A DNA stretch of 8,546 nucleotides from a bacterium (GTDB lineage Bacteria > Babelota > Babeliae > Babelales > GCA-2401785), in assembly GCA_030629865.1 (NCBI GenBank), contig DAOVOC010000034.1, positions 1 to 8,546 of the forward strand. The letters run 5' to 3'. Position numbers and translations under genes: made by a program. The notes beneath the pieces were generated by a model. The model was not told where the DNA came from. It was given only the letters and a program-made list of their open reading frames with translations, and made no database searches. This document shows, in pieces, positions 1 through 5,829 of the stretch (the stretch's first letter is position 1; every line of letters begins with the position of its first letter).

Positions 1-1
1 A

Positions 2-1105
2 ATGTTCATCTAAAATTAATGCATCACATTGAACGGATGATTTGCAGTTTTCTGCAGCAGGCACAATTTTTACTAATCCTCTGTAGGTTGATTTTCCACC
101 ATGTGCGCTGATCGATTTTGAAACAATGCGTGATGATGTGCTATTTGCAAGGTGGAAAACTTTTGCACCAGAATCGTTAATTTGGTCTTGTGAGCATGCA
201 GAAGCAATAGAAGTAATTTCTGTTCTAGCACCAGATTCTTTTAAAACAACACAAGGGTATTTCATGGTAACTTTGCTGCCAAAATTGCCATCGATCCATT
301 CGACTAAAGCATCTTTGTGGGCAACGGCTCGTTTGGTTACAAGGTTATAAACATTTTTTGCCCAGTTTTGAATGGTGGTGTATCTTATGTGCGATTTTTG
401 TAGAGCAATGATTTCTACCACTGCGCAATGGAGTGCATATGAAGGTTTGTTTGATGCGGTGCAACCTTCAACGTAGTCTATGCGGCTATTTTGGTCAGCA
501 ATGATCAATGTTCTTTCAAACTGACCAAGTCCTTCACTTTCGATACGATAAAAAGTTTGCAGTGGCATGGTAACGTGAACGTCCTTGGGAACATAAATAA
601 AACTGCCGCCACTAAAAAAAGCTGTGTTGAGAGCAGAAAATTTGTTGTCTTGCATTGGTACAACGCTGCCAAAATATTTTTTAAAAAGTTTTGGATGCCT
701 TTTAAGTCCTTCTTCGATGCTCAAAAAAATAACACCTTGTTTTTGACACTTTTCTTTAAGATGGTGGTAAACCATTTCTGATTCGTGTTGTGCGCCTAGG
801 CCTGCAAGATGTTTATTTTCAGCTTTTTGCAGTCCTTCTTGTTCAAAGGATTTGCGAGCAGTTTTGGGTATTTCTTCCCAGTTGCATTCAGGTTTTGTGC
901 TGTGTCCTTTGTATGGGCAGATTTGGTTGATGTCGATGTCAGAAAGGTCAGGCCCCCATTGTGGCATTGGCCTTTTGAGGAAGTGATCGAGTGCTTTGAG
1001 TCTCAGGCTAAGCATCCATTCTGGTTCATCTTTTCGTGCAGAAATTGTCTGAATTGTTTCTGGGCTTAGGCCTTTGGGAGCTTTGTATGATTGTGGCTTT
1101 GACAT
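2..1105 (-). CDS. sufB: Fe-S cluster assembly protein SufB (partial, C-terminus outside window)
   Basis: Known role: SufB is the scaffold subunit of the cytosolic SufBC2D complex, which builds Fe-S clusters with sulfur delivered by SufS and ATP hydrolysis by SufC. The minus-strand frame is open from the ATG at 1105 to the left edge and gives 368 residues; family members are usually about 470-495, so roughly the last 100 or more are missing. Visible family signatures are SLRLKALDHF and PMPQWGPDLSDID near the N-terminus, FSGGSFIYVPK, VEGCTA, ALHCAVVEI, VEWIDGNFGSKVTMKYP, STYRGLVKI and the late QCDALILDE. The start is firm because an in-frame TAG sits directly before the ATG. No Shine-Dalgarno is evident, which is unusual here. 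sufC, sufD and sufS would be expected further left on the same strand if a usual suf order holds. Family assignment is secure. Confidence 0.96.
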   Translation of the reverse strand, partial: MSKPQSYKAPKGLSPETIQTISARKDEPEWMLSLRLKALDHFLKRPMPQWGPDLSDIDINQICPYKGHSTKPECNWEEIPKTARKSFEQEGLQKAENKHLAGLGAQHESEMVYHHLKEKCQKQGVIFLSIEEGLKRHPKLFKKYFGSVVPMQDNKFSALNTAFFSGGSFIYVPKDVHVTMPLQTFYRIESEGLGQFERTLIIADQNSRIDYVEGCTASNKPSYALHCAVVEIIALQKSHIRYTTIQNWAKNVYNLVTKRAVAHKDALVEWIDGNFGSKVTMKYPCVVLKESGARTEITSIASACSQDQINDSGAKVFHLANSTSSRIVSKSISAHGGKSTYRGLVKIVPAAENCKSSVQCDALILDEH

Positions 1106-1125
1106 CTACACTGCAAAAAATGTGA

Positions 1126-1151
1126 ATTATAGGGAAATTTATGATTGTCAG
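1126..1151 (-). promoter_or_regulatory. Possible sufB promoter
   Basis: Reading the minus strand, a perfect TATAAT lies at 1131-1126, with CTGACA at 1151-1146. The spacer is only 14 bp, shorter than the usual 16-18, so only the -10 element is convincing. Initiation near 1119 would give a very short leader of about 14 nt with no Shine-Dalgarno before the sufB ATG. Confidence 0.35.
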
Positions 1152-1193
1152 TTTATCTTAGGAGTGAATATTTGTCATTTTTTATAAATTGTT

Positions 1194-2852
1194 TTATGGC
1201 AATAGTACTTTTAGTAAAAGTGTCATACTTATCCATAGCGATTCTCCGGCAAAAATACCAGTCCAAAAAGGTCGGTATTCAGTAGGATTTCTAACCAGTT
1301 TTGAAGCTAAAGCTCCAATGAACAAGCCTACGGTAAGTTTGTTTGGCATCAAAATTCCACCGAAAACCATGGTGGGAGAAAGTTTGAGCCATTTTACCAG
1401 AGTCCCAAACCCACATCCGAGAGCGAGAACAATTGGATTGAATCCAAGAGATTGAAGTAGTAGAGCTCGTGCACGACCGCGGTGGGCAAAAAGTTCAACT
1501 CCACCGAGCTTAAGATTTGAGAAAAGAAGCCAAAAACATAGTCCAACGATGCATGCTGTTAAAATAAGCCCTATCCAGTGGTGGAGATGTATATCTTTTT
1601 GTTCTAGCGACGAAAGTTGCCCGACCTTGCATTGAAAAATAAAATTGACGGCTGCAGCGAGGCAGACTGCAGTAAATGTACAAAGATAGGTCATTTGCAT
1701 TGGGGCAAAAGAAATTGTTAGTGCGATTGGAATCATTACAAAAAGCGTTATAAAGCGTCCAAATGGGGCAAGCCCGGTGCGTGCGCCAAAATAACAAATT
1801 TGATGAGTAGCGGCTGCACAAGCGAATGGAATAAAGATTATTATGTACCAGGGAACGGAAAGGAATGACAAAGTTATGACTGTAAGCCCAAGTGCGAGCC
1901 ATGGTTCAATTGTTTCAATACAGTTATCTTTTTTTAGTTCAAGCGTCTTGAAAAAACTCTGTATCTGTTCTTTTAAAGATAGTCTATGGGTTTTAAGGTT
2001 CCAGCTGCCGGATTTTATTAGTTGACGACTAATACCGAATAAAACTTCAAAAAGTACGATGCCGCTGCAAAATGCCGACGAAAATTTTATTTTGTCCATA
2101 GTAGGGAAGAGCGAAAGCCCAAGCCACGATGCGTGATGGTTAAGTGGATACAAAACCAAATACTTTGAAAGCATGCCCATAAAAAGAGGTAGAGCCATTC
2201 CTATGCCTGCCACCCATCCAATTGCCCACATTGTTGGAGAAATGCTTACAGGAAAGATTTTTGGCAGCATAGAGCCGCCAATAAAGAATTGTCTTTGCCC
2301 AATGAGTGCCGGAACTGAGAAAATATTGCCAAAATTAAAACCGTCTCTGAGAAAAATAGTTGCCCAACTACCAAAAATACCTTTGGCTAGTTTGTGAAAG
2401 TGCCCGGTTTCGGTTTGCTGCGCCGTTTCGGCAATAATATGGCTGATGGGAAATTTGAGATTTTCGTCTTCAAGTAATGGAGTAACAAAATATCGCGCAA
2501 GCCATGTTCCAAGGGCGCCTGCAGAAATAGTTATAAGTCCAAGCGTAATGGCGAAGTGTACAGGGTTTGATATCATTGCATTAAATTGTTTTGCATCAAG
2601 AAAGTAGAGCATTGGCAGAGTAAAACCTATGCCAACGGAGATAATGCCGCCCAGTGAACCAGCTGTTTGGGCAAGAATAACAGTTTTTATTCCCTCAGAG
2701 TTTTTTTTACGTTGCCATAAAAAAAAATGGCCTAATAAAATGAGCGTTGGTGCGATCCATGGGCCGATTGCTGTTGCTATAGAGATGTAGGCAAGAACAA
2801 CACAGGAAAATAAGGTAAAGAGGATTTCCAGAAAGAATAGTTTGAACATCAT
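1194..2852 (-). CDS. OPT family (oligopeptide/metal-chelate) transporter
   Basis: This 552-residue, very hydrophobic protein has about 12-14 membrane segments from residue 5 to the C-terminus, so it sits in the inner membrane. OPT-superfamily features include AQTAGSLGG near residue 60, an 'FPISHIIAETAQ' stretch near 135 resembling the prokaryotic OPT 'FPxGxxxAE' region, 'SPTMWAIGWVAGIGMALPLFMG' near 205 and a C-terminal block with 'SPTMVFGGILMP' and 'GIFAGESLW'. OPT proteins import small peptides or metal-ligand complexes by proton symport; the substrate cannot be told from sequence. It is somewhat shorter than many prokaryotic members (about 600 or more). The ATG-ATG start at 2852 has a good Shine-Dalgarno (AAAGGAAGAG) just upstream. 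The stop TAA lies 88 bp ahead of sufB with no clear terminator between, so some read-through into sufB is possible. Family call is likely; the function within it is unknown. Confidence 0.8.
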   Translation of the reverse strand: MMFKLFFLEILFTLFSCVVLAYISIATAIGPWIAPTLILLGHFFLWQRKKNSEGIKTVILAQTAGSLGGIISVGIGFTLPMLYFLDAKQFNAMISNPVHFAITLGLITISAGALGTWLARYFVTPLLEDENLKFPISHIIAETAQQTETGHFHKLAKGIFGSWATIFLRDGFNFGNIFSVPALIGQRQFFIGGSMLPKIFPVSISPTMWAIGWVAGIGMALPLFMGMLSKYLVLYPLNHHASWLGLSLFPTMDKIKFSSAFCSGIVLFEVLFGISRQLIKSGSWNLKTHRLSLKEQIQSFFKTLELKKDNCIETIEPWLALGLTVITLSFLSVPWYIIIFIPFACAAATHQICYFGARTGLAPFGRFITLFVMIPIALTISFAPMQMTYLCTFTAVCLAAAVNFIFQCKVGQLSSLEQKDIHLHHWIGLILTACIVGLCFWLLFSNLKLGGVELFAHRGRARALLLQSLGFNPIVLALGCGFGTLVKWLKLSPTMVFGGILMPNKLTVGLFIGALASKLVRNPTEYRPFWTGIFAGESLWISMTLLLKVLLP

Positions 2853-2861
2853 GACTCTTCC

Positions 2862-2877
2862 TTTGCCATATGGTAAA
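2862..2877. promoter_or_regulatory. Dyad overlapping the leader of the OPT transporter gene
   Basis: TTTGCCATATGGTAAA is symmetric at 14 of 16 positions, around a perfect CCATATGG core. It lies immediately upstream of the OPT gene's Shine-Dalgarno, where a repressor could bind. This is suggestive only; short AT-rich palindromes also arise by chance. Confidence 0.25.
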
Positions 2878-2944
2878 ACAGAATTCGTAGAATTTTACAC
2901 AATGATTGTTCAGATAACTACAGGTGTAGGGATTAAAACAGTTG

Positions 2945-2965
2945 AATTATTCAAATAGAATAATT
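2945..2965. repeat. Inverted repeat in the divergent intergenic region
   Basis: AATTATTC and GAATAATT form a perfect 8-bp inverted repeat around a 5-nt AAATA loop. It lies midway between the divergent OPT transporter gene and the plus-strand gene starting at 3038. An operator is more likely than a terminator, because the arms are AT-only apart from one pair and no T-tract follows. Confidence 0.4.
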
Positions 2966-2977
2966 TACACTTAGAAA

Positions 2978-3021
2978 AGTGCGACAAATCTGTCAGTCGC
3001 AATGTTCCCGCACTAGTGCGG
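2978..3021 (+). promoter_or_regulatory. Leader with competing hairpins, including a 14-bp perfect palindrome
   Basis: CCGCACTAGTGCGG at 3008-3021 is a perfect 14-bp palindrome ending 5 nt before the AGGAG ribosome site of the gene at 3038. Just upstream, TGCGAC (2980-2985) pairs with GTCGCA (2996-3001), while an alternative GACA/TGTC stem forms at 2983-2994. AGTGCG occurs twice (2978-2983 and 3015-3020), and CGCACT (3009-3014) can pair with either copy. These are mutually exclusive structures. They could be a protein operator or an RNA switch; the sequence alone cannot decide. Confidence 0.35.
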
Positions 3022-3026
3022 CGAAT

Positions 3027-3031
3027 AGGAG
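3027..3031 (+). promoter_or_regulatory. Shine-Dalgarno deciding a GTG start
   Basis: AGGAG stands 6 nt ahead of the GTG at 3038. It fixes a GTG initiation codon for the downstream membrane protein rather than any later ATG. Confidence 0.75.
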
Positions 3032-3037
3032 TAAAAA

Positions 3038-3589
3038 GTGGGCAAAAAGCGAGAGCGTACAGCTGGCGAAGAGCTGGAACAAAGACGTGCACGTATACGA
3101 TTTTACGCTCGCTTGAAGCGTTGGATCATCATGGGGCTACTGATTGCAGGCTGCATGATGGCCTCTTTTTATTATCTACGTCGTTGGATTCAAAAATCCG
3201 CAGAAAAACCAGCCAGTCCTCGGATGGTTGCCCCTAAAGAAATTTTTGGTGATAAAATTAGCATGAGCTTTGATTATGCTCGCATGATCAATCTTATGCG
3301 TGAATATTCCAAGCTGGTTATAGAAGAAGAAGCAGGTGCTCCATGGGGTAGTAGACCAATTGAGCGGCTGGGAAACCTTTTAGAGCGGCTTCAAACTGAA
3401 AAACAAGCGTATTCAAATTATATGGAATCGATTCGTCGATCTCAAGCGTATATTCCAACAAAAAGATACCAGCGCAGAACGCTTCACTACATGAGAAGCA
3501 TGGATGATGCAATCAGTGATTTGCAGCGAATTTTGCAAGAACGTGGTGTTGTTCCAACACCTTCTGACCTCACGCCAACTGGACGTTAG
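3038..3589 (+). CDS. Small single-span membrane protein of unknown function
   Basis: This 183-residue protein has no family I recognise. A strongly basic cytoplasmic N-terminus (residues 1-29, with GKKRER and EQRRARIRFYARLKR) precedes one hydrophobic segment at about 30-47. The rest (about 70-170) is soluble, charged and mostly helical in character, with heptad-like stretches such as LGNLLERLQTEKQAY and a late DDAISDLQRILQERG. The tail is proline/threonine-rich. Such an architecture suits a membrane-anchored structural or adaptor protein, but no function is assigned. The GTG start is supported by an AGGAG 6 nt upstream. The gene is divergent from the OPT transporter across a dyad-rich region, and its TAG overlaps the TAA of the convergent HIT gene by 4 nt. 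Codon use and the RBS support a real gene. Confidence 0.8.
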   Translation: MGKKRERTAGEELEQRRARIRFYARLKRWIIMGLLIAGCMMASFYYLRRWIQKSAEKPASPRMVAPKEIFGDKISMSFDYARMINLMREYSKLVIEEEAGAPWGSRPIERLGNLLERLQTEKQAYSNYMESIRRSQAYIPTKRYQRRTLHYMRSMDDAISDLQRILQERGVVPTPSDLTPTGR

Positions 3590-3939
3590 AGCTTAAAATC
3601 GCCCAGATAAATGTTTTTGCCAGAAATAAAATGCCAGTGCATGTGCAGAACGCTTTGTCCAGCTTCGGCGCCATTGTTGGAGATGATATTAAAAGCTTGT
3701 GGAGCGTCGAGATTTTTGGCCAGTTCTTCAACAATGGCAAACATTGCAAAGGCCAAATCTTTGTCGCGATTAGCAACATCGGCCATCGTGACGATATGTT
3801 TTTTAGGCATGATGAGAAGATGGGTTGGCGCTTTGGGGTTAGTATCTTTGATAACAATGAGTTGTGGTGTTTCGGCAACTTTTTCTGCATGGATTTTTCC
3901 GGTGATTATATCGCAGAAAACACAGTTTTTGTGTGACAT
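3586..3939 (-). CDS. HIT (histidine triad) family nucleotide-binding protein, HINT-like
   Basis: HIT proteins of the HINT branch are nucleotide hydrolases or transferases acting on purine phosphoramidates and similar substrates in the cytoplasm. The 117-residue product has the full family pattern: CVFCDIITGKI at 6-16 with the Cys pair of the zinc-binding HINT type, PTHLLIMPKKHI at 39-49, NIISNNGAEAGQSV at 84-97, and the triad HMHWHF with H99, H101 (catalytic nucleophile position) and H103. The length is typical (about 110-120). I chose the ATG at 3939, with GGAAG just upstream. A GTG 36 nt earlier would extend the frame by 12 residues, but it has no ribosome site and lies at the predicted transcript start. 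The 3' end interlocks with the convergent gene, leaving no room for a dedicated terminator. The in vivo substrate is unknown. Confidence 0.95.
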   Translation of the reverse strand: MSHKNCVFCDIITGKIHAEKVAETPQLIVIKDTNPKAPTHLLIMPKKHIVTMADVANRDKDLAFAMFAIVEELAKNLDAPQAFNIISNNGAEAGQSVLHMHWHFISGKNIYLGDFKL

Positions 3940-3984
3940 AAGCTTCCGTCCTGAAAAGTTTTGTCTAATTTTCACATGTTTTTA

Positions 3985-3993
3985 AGTATATCA
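3985..3993 (-). promoter_or_regulatory. Extended -10 promoter for the HIT gene
   Basis: On the minus strand TGATATACT forms an extended -10 element (TG-N-TATACT). No good -35 is visible 17 bp upstream, as expected of extended -10 promoters. Initiation near 3978 would leave a leader of about 40 nt before the ATG at 3939. Confidence 0.4.
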
Positions 3994-4027
3994 AAAAAAC
4001 CTTGGAAGTTGTGTGTTCTGACAAAAA

Positions 4028-4058
4028 ATGCTCCCTGAGCTAAAAATTCAGGGAGCAT
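4028..4058 (-). terminator. Intrinsic terminator of the exported helical protein gene
   Basis: ATGCTCCCTGA (4028-4038) and TCAGGGAGCAT (4048-4058) form a perfect 11-bp stem with a 9-nt loop. On the minus strand it is followed directly by TTTTTT (4027-4022). It begins a few bases after the TAA at 4064-4066, so it ends that gene's transcript and insulates the HIT gene downstream. No T-run follows on the plus strand, so it is directional. Confidence 0.93.
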
Positions 4059-4063
4059 CAATA

Positions 4064-4879
4064 TTAGTTAACTAGTTCTTCTTTTCGTTGTTTTCGTTTT
4101 CGTTCTTCTTCTAGTTTTCGTTTTAAAATTTCTTGTGCTTTTTGAACGCTTGAACCTTGTCTTTGTTGAAATTTTTCCGTAAGAGCTCTTTTGAATGCAC
4201 TGGGTGGGGACGAAATTCGTCCTAGGTGTTGTGCTTGTTGTTTTCCTTTCTGAATTTTTCCCTTCAACCATGCGCGAAATGTATTGATTTGGTTTCCGAC
4301 TGTGAGCAGTGCACTGTAAATTATATTTGCAGAAATAGAAGTTTGCTTCATTCTAAGTTCTTCTAGTTTTTGCAATTTGATTCTTAGTGTTTTTGCTTGA
4401 TTTCGCATATCTGTGTCTAGTGCAATTGATTTTGGATCGCCAATTTCCTGTCCTTCAATATCTTGTGCTGGGATTGCCTGAAAGTCTTTTGTAGGCTTGT
4501 TAATTGGTCCTTGCATGCCGATAGTAACCTGCATAAATTGAAACTGATATATAAGAAGGTTTTTAGAAATTTTATAAATGAAATCATTAAGGTTATTTAT
4601 TCTTGCTTTTGTGAATTTGGGGTTTTCAATTTTTTGGATGACGTCGATGGCTTTTTGAAAGCTAGGAAATTTTTTGAACTCTTTTAATGATATTTGTGTC
4701 CCTGTGCCTGGTTTTCCCATTGTGTTAAGCAGTGCGTTTATAGTTTCTTGCTGTTCTTGGACAGTTCTGCTCAATGAAGTTGCATCTTCTGCTAATTCTT
4801 TTATGAGACCTTGTGGTGCGACTGTAAAAAGAGGTGTGATAGCTAACAACATGGTTATTAATTTTTTTGGGTTCCTCAT
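4064..4879 (-). CDS. Exported helical/coiled-coil protein of unknown function
   Basis: This 271-residue protein belongs to no family I recognise. The N-terminus is a Sec-type signal peptide: a basic start (RNPKK), a hydrophobic run LITMLLAITPLFTV (7-20) and a likely cleavage just after about residue 21. The mature part is mainly helical and rich in Gln, Lys, Glu, Ile and Leu, with a heptad-like stretch around 28-55 and another around 160-180. The C-terminus (about 245-271) is a highly charged Lys/Glu/Arg helix. A periplasmic or secreted helical protein is inferred; no enzyme motif is visible. The ATG at 4879 has an AAAGGGA ribosome site about 6 nt upstream, a plausible promoter further up, and a strong terminator after the stop. 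It therefore looks monocistronic. Confidence 0.82.
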   Translation of the reverse strand: MRNPKKLITMLLAITPLFTVAPQGLIKELAEDATSLSRTVQEQQETINALLNTMGKPGTGTQISLKEFKKFPSFQKAIDVIQKIENPKFTKARINNLNDFIYKISKNLLIYQFQFMQVTIGMQGPINKPTKDFQAIPAQDIEGQEIGDPKSIALDTDMRNQAKTLRIKLQKLEELRMKQTSISANIIYSALLTVGNQINTFRAWLKGKIQKGKQQAQHLGRISSPPSAFKRALTEKFQQRQGSSVQKAQEILKRKLEEERKRKQRKEELVN

Positions 4880-4913
4880 TATATTCCCTTTTTATGTATT
4901 GACACTTTGTGTA

Positions 4914-4943
4914 AGTATATGTGTATTTTATCAGCAAATTCAA
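4914..4943 (-). promoter_or_regulatory. Promoter of the exported helical protein gene
   Basis: On the minus strand TTGAAT (4943-4938) and TATACT (4919-4914) are separated by 18 bp. The expected start near 4907 gives a leader of about 28 nt before the ATG at 4879, containing AAAGGGA. The -10 hexamer is the same as that proposed for the neighbouring HIT gene. Confidence 0.5.
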
Positions 4944-4996
4944 TTCAAATTGAACAGTTTGAAGAAAAAAGAGTGTTTGGATGCTGAAAAAAGAAA

Positions 4997-5083
4997 TGGT
5001 GCCGGAGATCGGACTTGAACCGATACGATGTCACCATCGCGGGATTTTGAGTCCCGTGCGTCTACCAATTCCGCCACTCCGGC
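4997..5083 (-). tRNA. tRNA-Leu (anticodon CAA)
   Basis: This is a class II tRNA of 87 nt including an encoded CCA. The acceptor GCCGGAG pairs perfectly with CTCCGGC and the discriminator is A. The anticodon stem CGGGA/TCCCG encloses the loop CTCAAAA, giving CAA (reads UUG). A variable arm, the GGTTCAA T-loop and the AATTGGTAGAC D-loop are all present. No hairpin terminator follows, only T-rich sequence on the minus strand. Confidence 0.96.
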
Positions 5084-5109
5084 ACGCAATTGTAATGATT
5101 ATGGTATCA

Positions 5110-5126
5110 GACCCGTTTATTGGGTC
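5110..5126 (-). other. Hairpin at the end of the DUF167 gene
   Basis: GACCC and GGGTC form a 5-bp GC-rich stem with a 7-nt loop, overlapping the TGA of the DUF167 gene. There is no T-tract on the minus strand, so termination would be weak at best. TTGACC within it could instead serve as a -35 element for tRNA-Leu (CATAAT lies 19 bp on). Read-through from the DUF167 gene into tRNA-Leu is also possible. Confidence 0.3.
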
Positions 5127-5394
5127 AAGCGTTCTTAACTAGATCTATAATGTCTTGTTTTGAAAAATTGTCTTCGATTGCAATCTCTTTGATTCTAGAG
5201 GTTGAGCCCTTTGTTATTTCAACGTGGCTGTGCGGTATTCTCAGCAGTTTTGCAAATGCTTTTATGACTGCTTGATTGGCCTTGCCATCTTGTGCCTGAG
5301 CGGTGACATAGCATTTAATAGTTCCTGATTCGTCTATTTTCCAACTTTGTTTTTTTGCGTTCGGTGTTACGCGAATTTTTAGTGTTAAAGTCAT
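5125..5394 (-). CDS. DUF167 / YggU family protein
   Basis: This is a small (89-residue) cytoplasmic protein of the widespread YggU/DUF167 family, whose function is not established. Family features seen are RVTPNAKK at 8-15, the signature AQDGKANQAVIKAFAKLL at 34-51, and VEITKGSTSRIKEI at 58-71, corresponding to the family's 'I..G..SR.K' motif. The length matches the family (about 75-110). I start at the ATG at 5394 because AAGGAGG (5405-5399), a near-perfect Shine-Dalgarno, lies 4 nt ahead. The frame stays open to 5502 but would run into tRNA-Arg, so the longer form is not real. The gene lies between tRNA-Leu (same strand, downstream) and the divergent tRNA cluster. Confidence 0.93.
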   Translation of the reverse strand: MTLTLKIRVTPNAKKQSWKIDESGTIKCYVTAQAQDGKANQAVIKAFAKLLRIPHSHVEITKGSTSRIKEIAIEDNFSKQDIIDLVKNA

Positions 5395-5448
5395 TTGGCC
5401 TCCTTTTGGTGATATGTGAAATTTTATTTTTTTATAGGGCGTTAAAAA

Positions 5449-5477
5449 TTGACGCTCGAGCACGCGGTATGTAAACT
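5449..5477 (+). promoter_or_regulatory. Promoter of the tRNA-Arg-Ser-Ser cluster
   Basis: TTGACG (5449-5454) and TAAACT (5472-5477) are separated by exactly 17 bp. The expected start near 5484 is about 11 nt before tRNA-Arg. GTCGCTG after the -10 is fairly GC-rich, as in stable-RNA promoters, but stringent control is only an inference. Confidence 0.6.
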
Positions 5478-5494
5478 GTCGCTGTACTGAATGT

Positions 5495-5571
5495 GCGCCC
5501 ATAGCTCAACTGGATAGAGTACCAGACTACGAATCTGGCGGTTAGAGGTTCGAGTCCTCTTGGGCGCACCA
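5495..5571 (+). tRNA. tRNA-Arg (anticodon ACG)
   Basis: This is a 77-nt tRNA with encoded CCA. The acceptor GCGCCCA pairs with TGGGCGC and the discriminator is A. The anticodon stem CCAGA/TCTGG holds the loop CTACGAA, giving ACG; A34 would be inosine after TadA editing in bacteria. A T-loop GGTTCGAGTCC is present. A run of six T follows CCA but without its own hairpin. It is first in a three-tRNA plus-strand cluster. Confidence 0.97.
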
Positions 5572-5596
5572 TTTTTTAGTACGATGTTAATGATTT

Positions 5597-5688
5597 GGAG
5601 AGGTGGCTGAGTGGTCGAAAGCGCTTGCCTGCTAAGCAAGTTCATGGGGAAACTCGTGACGAGGGTTCGAATCCCTCCCTCTCCGCCA
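5597..5688 (+). tRNA. tRNA-Ser (anticodon GCU)
   Basis: This is a class II tRNA of 92 nt with encoded CCA. The acceptor GGAGAGG pairs with CCTCTCC and the discriminator is G, as is typical for serine. The anticodon stem CTTGC/GCAAG holds CTGCTAA, giving GCU (reads AGC/AGU). A long variable arm and the GGTTCGAATCC T-arm are present. It lies 25 nt after tRNA-Arg. Confidence 0.97.
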
Positions 5689-5707
5689 GTAACGATTTTT
5701 GTCATTT

Positions 5708-5799
5708 GGAGAGATGGCTGAGTGGTTGAAAGCAGCGGTCTTGAAAACCGCCATGCCGGGAAGCCGGCATCGAGGGTTCGAATCCCTCTCTCTCCACCA
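5708..5799 (+). tRNA. tRNA-Ser (anticodon UGA)
   Basis: This is a class II tRNA of 92 nt with encoded CCA. The acceptor GGAGAGA pairs with TCTCTCC and the discriminator is A. The anticodon stem GCGGT/ACCGC holds CTTGAAA, giving UGA (reads UCA and others). The variable arm ATGCCGG...CCGGCAT is long and perfectly paired. It starts 19 nt after tRNA-Ser(GCU) and is probably in the same transcript. No intrinsic terminator separates it from the protein gene 30 nt downstream. Confidence 0.97.
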
Positions 5800-5829
5800 T
5801 CATCCATCCTATGTCTTTAGAGTGTAATT

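Noticed and set aside
126..1069. Plus-strand open frames opposite sufB
   Set aside because: They lie wholly antisense to a strongly conserved sufB reading frame and lack ribosome sites and recognisable protein sequence.
3611..3985. Plus-strand open frames opposite the HIT gene
   Set aside because: The minus strand carries an intact HIT domain with all motifs; the plus-strand frames show no family features.
4899..4927. Consensus TTGACA with TGTATT 17 bp downstream on the plus strand
   Set aside because: No plus-strand gene follows before the tRNA cluster, and it overlaps the better minus-strand promoter of the exported protein gene. An antisense transcript is possible but unsupported.
5442..5807. 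A 121-codon minus-strand open frame across the tRNA cluster (containing GEGGIRTL- and KRTRTSNRQIR-like peptides)
   Set aside because: It is the antisense translation of the three tRNA genes. This peptide pattern is a well-known artefact in databases and has no independent gene evidence.
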